Source: Cornus controversa | Taxonomy: Eukaryota > Streptophyta > Magnoliopsida > Cornales > Cornaceae | Assembly (NCBI GenBank): GCA_026545225.1 | Contig: CM048850.1 | Span: 9,639,501 to 9,703,500, forward strand | Direction of reading: 5' to 3' | Length of the DNA stretch: 64,000 bases | Part shown: positions 11,711-22,302 of the stretch, one piece after another | Position numbering within the stretch: position 1 is the stretch's first letter | How the letters are laid out: each line of letters opens with the position of its first letter | Position numbers and translations under genes: made by a program | Notes under the pieces: model-generated | What the model was told of the DNA's origin: nothing | Seen by the model: only the letters and a program-made list of their open reading frames with translations | Database searches by the model: none

Positions 11711-11980
11711 GCATTAATAGTAGAACAACACCTCAATACGCAAAATAAACAATAATATATACAAAAAAAAAATGAATGAACTCAAACCCACTAATTTTAG
11801 ACTTTATACTCACAAAGGGTTCCAACTTTAATCATTTTAGATGCCCGCTATGTGGTATAAATAAAATTAAAAAATTTGAGAAATAAGAACAAGATATATA
11901 TAAAAAAAAAAGAATGAAAGAATTTCTAGTCTAAGAATTAAACCAGATTTAATCTTCCAATGACGACAATTAAACCGTAG
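11711..11980 (-). other. 5' untranslated leader of the Athila-type element
   Basis: This lies between the primer site and the gag ATG. It is AT-rich with short A runs. No ORF or secondary feature is recognisable. Confidence 0.5.
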
Positions 11981-11998
11981 TCCCCGGCAACGGCGCCA
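11981..11998 (-). promoter_or_regulatory. Primer binding site complementary to tRNA-Asp
   Basis: The plus strand reads TCCCCGGCAACGGCGCCA. This equals the 3' end of plant tRNA-Asp including the CCA tail, so the element RNA (minus strand) can pair with it. It lies six bases inside the 5' LTR end. A tRNA-Asp primer is typical of Athila-lineage elements. Confidence 0.9.
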
Positions 11999-12958
11999 AA
12001 ATTTTGATGTGGTTGGAACTTGAATTATATTGTAAGCTTATTTTTGCCCCTTTTATCAAAATATAATTTAACCACTTGCAAGAGCACGAATCTTTGTAGA
12101 CACGGTTCTATATAGAGGGTATCGATCCCACGAGGACTGGTCGTAATTGTCTTAAAGAAAGATTACTTCCACTTTAATCCTAAAAACAAGGTTTTGAGTT
12201 TTGTTTATAAAACTATTGCATGAATGTAATAACAATAAATTTAAAGAGTAAAAGTTGGGAGAAAGAGAACTAGGGGTGGTTTCCACCACTAGCCATTCAC
12301 ATGTTCATAAGTGTAGCAAGCTTGGGATTCATAAATTAAATGCCTAACAATGTCATTAGGCTTGTGACCTCAATGACATATCAAAAGATTAATGTGAGCA
12401 CCAACCTATCATAATCCATCTTCAACAAGCATAGTTCTTCAACCTAACTAATTACCCTACTTTCTAAATGAACCTACATGCATCCAAACTACCTTATCTT
12501 GGCATGATTTATACAAGCAAGCACACCACATACATTTAAAATACCATTACTTAGCCATCATTTGCCCTTCTTGTGGAAGAAACAAATGTTGTGCATTCAC
12601 AAGATAGATTCTACTCTAAGACAAGGATAAAATCAAAATCAAATGAATATATAAAAGAGATGTATTAGTGTACATGGTCACTAGGCTAAATAATCAACAT
12701 TTAAGAACGAATCCCAAAATGCTACAACAATGAATAAGTTTACATGGCTAGAGGCTTCAACAACACCCTAGTATGGAAGTTAGTTGCTCATGGTTGCCTT
12801 GTTCTCTTCCATTGATGAAGAAAATGGAGCTTCAAGGTCTGGTTTAGCTCCTTCTTCCCCTCTCCCGAATGTCTCTCTTTGTGTATTCTGATGTGTGTGA
12901 GAGATGTGAGAATGGCTTCTTTTTGTGCTTTATGGCTACCTTTTCAACCTTGGGACCC

Positions 12959-12961
12959 ACC

Positions 12962-12995
<34 letters not shown>

Positions 12996-13012
12996 CAATA
13001 TATATACCAACT
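12959..13012. repeat. (TA)n / (ATAC)n microsatellite in the 5' LTR
   Basis: Alternating TA with a few C interruptions over about 54 bases. Chance reading frames with isoleucine-tyrosine repeats result from it. Confidence 0.9.
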
Positions 13013-13133
13013 ATATCAAGAAGGTCCCCAAAGGTCTTGTTCAAGTCAGACAATTCCTCTAAGTCATGCAAAAATGGGGATTTTGTTGCAAGTGGGAGAG
13101 CAGGTGAGCAAGTGGGCAAGTGGCTCTGCAGAA

Positions 13134-13246
13134 TCTCGATCAATCGAGATTGGATCTCGATTGATCGAGATTTCGATTAATCGAAGTAAGATCTCGATCA
13201 ATCGAGATCTCGATTGATCGAGATCAACATCTCGATTGATCGAGAT
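13134..13246. repeat. Palindrome cluster in the 5' LTR (TCTCGATNNATCGAGAT)
   Basis: Six or so copies of the 15-17 bp palindrome occur in both centre variants (CAAT and TTGA). They lie 185-300 bases from the LTR start, in the U3 part. This is the same unit as in the pol-env spacer at 5622-5912. A regulatory role is inferred from position. Confidence 0.85.
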
Positions 13247-13430
13247 GCCTTGACTGCAATTCTGACTTTTCTCTTCAGCTGCAAATAGCCTCAAACTTTG
13301 CTCCTTTTACTACAAGACCTGCAATACATCAAAAATACAAAAATACCGTAAACATATCTCGGTAAACGTAGAAACGGGACTAACATATGCAATAAAGAGG
13401 GTTCAAATGCATAGAATTGAACACTTATCA

Positions 13431-13789
13431 ATTACTCTGACTCTCATCTATTCTATAAACTGCAACAAAAACAAGGTCTTTTGATGTGGCAGTCATGGAG
13501 AGAAGAGAGAGAAAGCTGGTGGTGGAGGCTTAGAGGTGGTGTTTATGGAGGAATGAGAGAGAGAGAGAGAGTGAGAGAGAGAGAGAGAGAGGAGAGAGAA
13601 TAAAATGAGTGATATTTGTAAATTTTGGACAATTACAGATGGTATCTTGTTGTGAAGGAAAAATAATATAATTAGAGATGGGTAATTTGCTCTTTCCATG
13701 TCAAACAACTTTACTATAGACTAATGAAGGGTAATTATGACATTTCATACCCAAAAAAATTTAACCTTTGCTATAACACTAACTGTAAC
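13431..13789. other. Intergenic, with GA microsatellite at 13553-13600
   Basis: No gene is recognised. A (GA)n tract of nearly 50 bases with occasional T or G interruptions is the only distinct feature. Confidence 0.6.
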
Positions 13790-14070
13790 AGGGGTGTTAT
13801 TTGATAATGCAATTCAGCATAATTAAGCGCTTATTCAATTAAATGTGTTTGATAATATAATTTGAATATAACTGAAAATGTAAGTACTACTTAAAATAGA
13901 ATAAAATTTTAAGTGATAGAGACATCACTTATCACTGAATGCTGAACGTTGAAATTCAAAACATATAAAAAAATATTTAGTTTTTAGTTATCACTTAAAA
14001 ACTTTAACACTTAAAATGCAGCTCTTAAAATTTTTAGCACTTAATTTTCAGTTTTATCAAATAGCACCTT
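13790..14070. mobile_element. MITE-like element with GGTGYTATTTGATAA ends
   Basis: The left end reads GGGTGTTATTTGATAATG, and the right end, reverse complemented, reads AGGTGCTATTTGATAAAAC. The roughly 280 bases between are AT-rich and non-coding. The subterminal sequence on both sides carries TTAAGTG words in opposite orientation. No clear target duplication was seen, so the superfamily is undecided (hAT-like is possible). Confidence 0.5.
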
Positions 14071-14778
14071 AGTGTAGATTTTCACAAACTAAGCCTCCAT
14101 GTTTAATTAGAGCTTACTTCAAGGAGTGTGAGTAGTTGTTTCCTTACACCGAAGCGTTATCACAACTAAGAGTGCATACTGTTCAGTTTTGTCCGGTTCT
14201 AGGATGAACTAGAACCAAACCGGTTCAAATAGTTCTGGATATATTAGAATCAAACCAAACCATTAGAACTAGTGGAATGAAATCGTATATAATCAGTTTT
14301 GTTTAGTTTGATTCTACGATTTTGCACTTTCTTGTGTATATATATTGAAAATTATCCTATGTATTATATTTTCTACAAATAAAAATAAAACATTTGTATT
14401 ATATATAATATATATAAAAGTATCATTAATGGTTCAGTTAAGTTTTTTTCGATCTCAAATCAAAAGCATTATCAATGATTTCCTTTAATTTTTAGAACTA
14501 GAACTGAACCATTCTCATTCTGTCAAAGAATCGAATGAAATTGTACAAATTAGTTTGGTGAGGTCGAGCTTGCCGATTCTGACTACTTCTCATGCACCAT
14601 TAATCGAATAATCACGATGTGTCTGTGCACTCCCAATCATTGGATGAGAAGCACATCACTTGAGAATTGTAGACCCAACAAGTGAAATTGTGAGATCAAG
14701 CGAGCGTGTCCTCATAATAATTTTTTCAATTTTTATTTCTTGTTTTTGGCTGGAAATATCATACCGGCACTAGTAGGC
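14071..14778. other. Intergenic; possible degenerate GGTTC-type repeat at 14195-14535
   Basis: Words such as CCGGTTCTAG and AGAACTAGAACTGAACC occur at both ends of a roughly 340-base AT-rich stretch, in partly inverted orientation. This suggests another old non-autonomous element. Nothing else is recognised. Confidence 0.3.
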
Positions 14779-14786
14779 TTTATTTT

Positions 14787-15166
14787 AGGACTTGTTTGGA
14801 TAATTCGGAGAGAAAAAAAAAAGAAAGGATAAGATAAGTTATAAGAGAAAAGAAAAGAAACGAAAGAAAAACATGTATTCATGTTTAGATAAATTATAAA
14901 AGAAAAGAAAAGAAATGATAACATTTTTTTTTTAATGTTGGCGTCATTTTAGGTATTATGAAAACATCATTTAACTTGCTATCATTTCTCTTCCAATCTT
15001 CTCATTTTTGAAAGGATAACAAGGGAGAGATTTGGAGGGATTTGGAAGGATAAACTATCTCTCCAAATTCTTTCTTTTCTCTCCTAATTAATTATTTAAA
15101 CATAAAATGTCTTATCCTTTTCTTTCTTTTCTTTTCTTTCCAAATTATTCCATCCAAACAAAGCCT
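14787..15166. mobile_element. hAT-type MITE with 8-bp target duplication
   Basis: The left terminus is AGGACTTGTTTGGATAATTC. The right terminus, reverse complemented, is AGGCTTTGTTTGGATGGAAT. The flanks TTTATTTT (14779-14786) and CTTATTTT (15167-15174) match at seven of eight bases, the target duplication length of hAT elements. The interior is purine-rich on the left and pyrimidine-rich on the right, giving a long hairpin. The same terminal family recurs at 26056-26330. Confidence 0.7.
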
Positions 15167-15372
15167 CTTATTTTTTATAAGACGTTTAACAGTGCCGAAG
15201 AGGCACGGTCATGTCCGTTCAAGTTTATAAACTTTCTGTTTTGTTCAGCAAGACCTCTCTCTCTCTCTCTCTCTCTCGCGTGAGAAATAAAACATTATTG
15301 AACATCCCATTCTATATGGACCTAGAGGCATAGTTTTAGAGAGAGAGAGCACAGGGAAGAGGTAAAAAGAGG
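15167..15372 (+). promoter_or_regulatory. Promoter/5' UTR region of the DUF1218 gene
   Basis: This is the stretch between the MITE and the start codon. It contains a (CT)n tract at 15255-15278 and GA-rich sequence just before the ATG. Such (CT)n leaders are common in plant 5' UTRs. No certain TATA box was chosen. The MITE ends only about 200 bases from the ATG and may have brought part of the promoter. Confidence 0.4.
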
Positions 15373-18300
15373 ATGGAGAGAAAGGCTATAGTTGTTTCAA
15401 CAGTTGTGGGGTTTCTAGGGCTGCTATCTGCTGCTTTGGGTTTTGCTGCAGAAGCCAAAAGGATAAAGGTACTATATGCATATACATATATCTATATTTG
15501 TATATATACTGAAATACAGAAGCATAAGATTAGAGTGGAGTTGGTCTTCTTTTGAAATAGAATGATCTTTTATCTGCATTCAACTAAAATCTTGCTCTTT
15601 CGGACTCTGCTTTTCACTCCTTTCTGTTGTTGATTAAGTTTGTTCTAAATTGCTATATTTTTTTTTTCTGAAGTGGAAATATATGGATATGTTTACAATT
15701 AGAGGATTTGTGTTTGTTGCAAGAGAATAGCTGTCTAAGGATCCACTTAGTTTGTGTTTGTTTCCTGGGAAAATATCTCCAATGAATATTTTCTTGAAAA
15801 AGAAGAGAGAACCTTTGAAAACAAAGAGACTTCTTTCCCAGAATAACTGAAGATAAAAGAGAAAACTTTCCTAGGGTTGGCAGTAAAATGTCAATCAAGA
15901 CAGAAGGGGCATCTGAAGAATTAATTTTCACTGTTAAAAACAATGGGTTAGCTGGGATTTTTACATGGATTGTAGCATTTTCAGAATATTAAAATACATT
16001 CTATTGTGATGCATACGTTAAACGGTTTACATAGCATCCCATTAGGATTTATTTTGAATTTGTTTATACCGCTCATTAACAGTTCCAATCAAGAGGTGTT
16101 AAAACCATCCCAACTCTTTCCTTCCAAGATTTACTTTGATTTGTCCTGAATTTTTTAGGACCATCTATAGTCTGCTTTCATTCTATAATCTGCTCCAGCT
16201 ATGTACAATACCAGAAATTGATTTAGTATACATCTGATCATTCTTCCAATCTACATCAGAATAACCCACAGTATGAAGAGAACTAGAAGGCCTTTCACTG
16301 CAGCTTCCTAAAGTGTGATTTAATATACAACAAATGGCATTTAGGAAAAAAATATATATACAGCAAATGGCATCCCAATGATGTACTTTTAGATATGCAT
16401 AAACTGACTAATTACTGAAGACGCTATGGTGATGTACTAGAATGTAAGAAGCATAATCAAGGGGCATTCACTGGTACAAACACAGAAACAACTGATTGTC
16501 ACAAAAAAATAAAAAATAATAATACTAAAAAACAACCAGGAATGCAGTGCCACACAACCACCTAAGCACCACCCAACATAAATAATAACATACCTTGCAA
16601 CCAAATCAGTCAATTTAACTCAAAAAATCTTAACTAAACAATGATATAATTCTCTATGGTAAGGAATAAGAAAAGGAGGAAGGACAAATTATCCTGTGAC
16701 ACCATTTTGTGGCATCTAAGCAAGAGAACACACAAGCACACACACACACAAACCTAATACTAGGTTTGACTCCTCTATCATTTATATGATTATCATTATT
16801 AAAGGAAATTAGAGATGCACCACTTGTGAACATAAAGGACTCTCAACAATGCATTTTTCTCTCCACTTAACATTATGAATTTGTTAGAGCAGGGAAATGA
16901 TAAATGTAGGTGAAAGACTCAAAGGCATAAGAGATATAAAGACACATGATTTTGAGAGCTTTAAAATTTGAGCACATGTTGTTGACAAACATCACATTCT
17001 ACCTGATTGGAGTGCAAGGTTGTGCAGGGGATGCAAGGAATGTTCCCTACTTACAGCTCAGATTTATATTTTCTGGGTAGTGGTCAAATATGTTTTTACA
17101 CTGTGTGAGGAATGTTCTTGTTAAATTTGAACAATCACCTCTTCAATTGTTTGGGCATGATGCTTCCAAACATTTCTCTGACTATATCTTGGTATTGTGG
17201 GTCCCATCAAATATTTTCTCACCATCTACTTTCAAATGACTTGTGCTGATTCTGGATGATTACTTGCAGTTCGTGGATTACTCATCTTGCCATTTAGTTT
17301 GCCTGTCGGGAGTGTGTTACTTTTCAAAGCAAATCTTATTATTAGAGAAAGGGGAAAGGGCTCGATGGTTACTCCAAAATATCATCTTTACCAGATTGAT
17401 TGAGTTATTTTGTGCTTGTTGGATTCATTTTATATTAAGGGGTTGTACAGAAGTTTGGTTAGTTTACTAGGTGACCTTCTCAATGATATTTGACTCGTTG
17501 GCATTAATTTTCATTCATGTTACCGAACACATTGCATAATGGCAGCATTATATGTAAGCCCTTTTGTTTAATTGATATAGGGCTCCATTTAATGGGAAGG
17601 TTCCACATTAGTTTAAAGTTTCTGCTACTGTTGATCAGTTGGCTTACCATTCTTTACAGAAAGCACGCACAAGATTCTTTATACAGGGCAAGCATTTTTA
17701 AGAAACTGTTCAAATGATGTTGAACACTATAAAAACTATTGTTGCCTTGCCCCACCCTCAGGTTTTGTTTGTGTTAACACCATCTACTCTAAAAGCTTAA
17801 GCTGTTAGAGAGGGTGTAACTTTACACGTGTTCAATTTTTAATTATCAAGGGTGAGAGTGAGTTTTGAACACAGGACCTTGCCTGCTCTGATACCATGTT
17901 AACAACCATCTACCCTAAAAGCTTAAGCTGTTAGAGAGGGTGTAACTTTAATATTTAAATTCTTAAACAGTTTGCTTATGAGCCTTTCATGCATAATATC
18001 TAATACAATGGCCAAAATGAGAAAAATATACTAATCACTCGCTCGCCGGCCGCTCAGGCTCTGTGTTTCAAGTTCGTTATCCTAACCGTCTCCCCTGCTC
18101 TTCAGTTATGATTTTCTCTGAACTTGTTTAAAACTCCATGATGATTACAGAGTTTGATGCTCCGTTTCGCTCTCACCTTTGTTTTTATCTTGTGATCAAA
18201 GTCAAGTAGATTTGAAGAATGTTGTATGCATGGTTATCGAAACTGGTTGGTATTCATGCATCAGCTATCGGGTCTTTTGTTGATTAATTGCCTCCAAAAT

Positions 18301-21300
18301 ATTTAAAAGTACAAAGCAGTTAATGACTTAAAACAAGCTGCTAAAGCCTTGTTTCTAAAATTTGTCATTATTTACCATTGGTTGTATTTTCATTGTAATA
18401 CTCCTTTTCCAAGATGGGAGTGATTGTTTTAGACATTAATAGTGTCACAATGCAGGCTATGTCATGCTCTATCCTGTTGTGATTTTCATTATCCTTTAAG
18501 TGTCTTCTATGGTTTCTTCCATATGCTTGATCCTCGGGATGTCAAGGGTGATAATCCAGGTTCATCTAACAGTCAGCTGCTTCGTGCAAATGAAGCCAGG
18601 GGTTAAGTCTGCACGTACTCCACCCTGAATTAATTGGACCGAAACTGTGCGATACCATTCCTTTCGAATATGGTTGCCAATCCTTTCTGACATTCTTATG
18701 CTAAATAGATGCCCAAACATATAGTTTTCCTTTTTTTTTTACCAACCCATCAACTTGAGGAAAGGACATTAATTATTCATTAATATTTTCTTTGTCTATC
18801 GTTCCCGTGCATGCACTTGTGTGCTTGTTGGGCTTCATTCTCTTTGTGTTCGTGTATGACTGTATGTCTATGTTTTTTTCACAGAGAGAGAGAGAACCAA
18901 AGTTAGTTGAGTAAAATATGCTTTTATATACTCTCAGCTACTACAGTTTTTTATGCGTATGAATTATCATGCTTTTGAGGTTATGGATCTCCTACATCAA
19001 ATGAAAAGTGGGTCTGTTAGGAATCACGATGAAAGACATACCCCATGTGCCACTCACAATTTGTACCTGTGTCAGGTATAGATGAAAGAGATAGATTTTG
19101 AATTATTTCTTTAGTTTCTTCATCTTTTCTATTTGGTTCTTTTTTTTTAGTTATTTAAGGTTTGCCTAGGGTCTACCTATATAAGGCCTCTTATGAGATT
19201 GGAGAATGTTGGTTATTTTTATTGGAGAATTAATCAAATTACAGTGTTTTACATTCTCTCTCTTCTCTTCTCTTCTCTATTTCCTTCTTCCTTCTTCTCT
19301 CTTTCTTCTCTTCCCTTCTCTTCTTTCCCCTCCTATGTCAATTTGTTTCATGGCTTCTCAGAGCTTCCCGTATCAGAGTCTGTTAATATTGATCTCAATT
19401 TTTCATTAGCCAACAAATATCTTTTCTCTTTATAGTGAAAGCAATGTTGAATGCTTCAAGCTATCGCTAATTTTATTTTTTTCGGGTATTATTTTGCAGA
19501 GTTCTCAGGTTCAATTTACCTCTCCTTCTGTATGTGTATACCCTAGGAGTCCAGCTTTGGCTCTTGGATTAACTGCGGCATTGGCTCTTGCGATTGCTCA
19601 AATTGTTGTCAATATTGCAAGTGGGTGTATTTGTTGCAGGAAAGGCCATCATCAATCAAACTCTAGTTGGACAGTAGCACTGGTCTGCTTTGTTGTCTCG
19701 TGGTAATTTTCAACTATGACTTGGTGATAAATATATCTTATATTCCAACTTTATATAATTTCTTGAATAAGTAGAATGAATATAGGAACAGACCACCATT
19801 AATGTCTAAATTCTGATCCATGCTTCAGTTGCAACCTGGTTCTCAATACGTTGGAATGGTATGACCAGCCACAAATGGTTGGTAAAAGGCATTGCAGATT
19901 TTAATCTGACCAAATTTCTATGCATAAATATACATATATATCTTTTATTTTCCCTTTCTTTAATCTGACCGAACTGAACCATGTACTCTTTAAGTCTCAG
20001 AGAGAATAATGGACCCTTGCTTTTGATCATGGTTGCTTTGATTTACTTTAGTGGGCCTCAAGGTCTAAAATCTGGGTATTTTGAGTAATCATTGATTGAT
20101 CGAATTTGGAACACATATTCTCAAGATGGCATCTATGGGGTCCATATACGAGATCACTTTATTGTGACTTGATTAGGTTTGATCACTATATACATATATA
20201 TCTTTTAATTTCCCTTTCTTTAATCTGACGAAGCTTCCTATGCTTCAGTTTGCGTCCTTGTACTTTTTTATTGTTTCTTTTGCAACTGATTGGCTTGTAT
20301 TGGAAATGGTTTTATTTAGTTCCTTCTTGTTTTGATAGAAGGGTATGCCATATGCAACAAACAATATGTCCAAACTCTTAATATGAGGGTGTATCATGGT
20401 ATCCCAGTCTCAGCGTGATAAAAAATTCTCAAAAAACTATAAGTACAGGTGTTACTATCTATCATTCTGATTTCTTTTTTATTTTTCCCTATTTGTCCTT
20501 TATTAAAACGGTATATTTTGTATATAAAAAAACTTAACTTTTAATCAAAATATATGAAATCATAATGTTTTTGTTACTTTTACTTATCAAAATAAAAATA
20601 AAAATGTTTTTGTTACTTTTGTTGCAGAAGACATTTCTTCTGTCGAACCTCATCTCTTGTAGCAGGAGCAGTAATACTCCATTCGGTACCTTCTAAGAAC
20701 TACTAGAGATAACTGATTATAACTCAAATTTGGATTGTCCTCTTCAACGCTTTTGTACTAATTTACTTGTTACTTCAATGCTTAACCATCATTTTCTAAG
20801 TCCCTTCGGAGTGCCATGGATGTTAAACAAGCTGAAACAGTGAATGACTGAGCAAATCATGAGTCTTAGATCTAGAGAAATCAACTACACAATTTTTCAC
20901 TGCAAGCACACTTGCTGGGATTACTTTTTGTTTCTTGTGTTTACTCAATAACTCTTACAGAATTTGATTTTGTTTTGCAATTCCTATAACTGCATGTGCA
21001 GTTTGCATGTTTTTTTGTCTTCTTTCGATGAAAATAGTCAAGTTGATATAGTGCCTGGGAATGAAATTTTTGGGAAATATTTATCTATAAACCTATGCCT
21101 TCAAACTATTCATATTGTAAATGGTTCCTTTCATTGAAATACGAATCATCACTTCAATAATGATGCTAAGCATATTGTTTAGAGAACTTTTTCATGACCA
21201 CATAGAATTGAGAACCCCTTTAAGAGACCACAAAAGTTGTTCTCCAAATGTTTGGTTTGGTGGAAAAGTGATGGGGATCAAGTGGGACCAAGCGCCCCAC

Positions 21301-22271
21301 ACACAATCCTTACCTATGGCGCAATACTGGATTCTAGGAATTATTTCATATTTTAGGATTATTTTTGTATCTTTTTATTTTCAAGGGATTTGGGTATTTG
21401 GTATTTATTATCTTTGGGTTTGCCTATATAGTCCTTGTGTAATAGGATGGGATAGTGGAGAAATAATACAAAGGGTCATTTCCCAGTGTGATCCCCGTTA
21501 ATCGGGAGTGCTGGGAGGGTTAGACTGGATGTAGATCTAACTTTTGGTATTATGCACACAAAGTAGAATTCACATATATATTCTCATGGTTAACAATCTG
21601 AGCAAATTTTTTTTTTTTTTTTGACAAGTAAGATTTCAGAATATTTTTTTGATCTCCTGCTCTCTTACTATAATCCCTTCTCTCCCTCGCTCTATTGTGC
21701 TCTTCTGAATTTCTTTTTCATTTTTATTCTCTTTCTCATCTGGATCTGGGTTCATCATGTGGGGAATGCCCGCCTACGTGCATGTTTCTCATATGATCGG
21801 GAATGGAAAGATCAGTTGCAAATTCCTGCGTACATGCTATACCATATGGCAACGGTGGTTCCATATGGGGGAATTGTACGTAATCCTCTCTCTCTCTCTA
21901 CATTAAGAAGAGTTTTTGGAATTGGCCAAAATATAAGTTTTATCCTCTTAAATTGGATTAGAGGTAAAAGCTTTGATTGACAAGTGTGTAAACACAGTTT
22001 CGAGTTTGAGGGCAATTGTCTAAGTAAAGCTGAAGGTCAAGTCTATACCGTACTAGGGCTGTAATATGGCCGTATTAGGGCTGTAATTGTCTAAGTGTTG
22101 AGTGGGGTTAACTGAAACTAGAAGAGATTGCCATCTAATCTTGCACGGTTTTGATCTTCATCATCAATACTCAATTTCCATACTTTCAGGTGATCCACAA
22201 ACACTAGATTCCACCAATGATGTGAATATTAGAGAAATGAGAGATAGGTAAGATCAGATGATTGAATATGA

Positions 22272-22302
<31 letters not shown>

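Larger units (their letters stand above)
12005..13430 (-). mobile_element. 5' LTR of the Athila-type element (~1.43 kb)
   Basis: The right end, read on the minus strand, starts TGATAAGTGTTCAATT, and the left end finishes CCACATCA next to the primer site, giving TG...CA ends with TGAT/ATCA terminal inverted repeats. The length fits Athila LTRs. Inside are the palindrome cluster (13134-13246) and a TA-rich microsatellite (12959-13012). The left partner LTR is present only as a diverged remnant, so no clean target duplication can be checked. The five bases outside the right end are ATTAC. Confidence 0.8.
15469..19499 (+). other. Intron 1 of the DUF1218 gene (4.0 kb)
   Basis: The donor is AAG/GTACTA and the acceptor TTTTGCAG. 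Apart from the copia RNase H scrap (16180-16310), a CA microsatellite (16737-16751) and the duplicated repeat (17776-17945), I see no coding or RNA gene. Short ORFs at 15653-15943, 17243-17470 and 19193-19435 look like chance frames. Confidence 0.7.

Noticed and set aside
12869-13217. Overlapping ORFs with Ile-Tyr and Ser-Ile-Asp-Arg repeats
   Set aside because: They are translations of the TA microsatellite and the palindrome cluster in the LTR.
21121-21501. 126-codon ORF in intron 2
   Set aside because: No recognisable domain. Surrounding sequence looks like a retroelement promoter; not supported as a gene.
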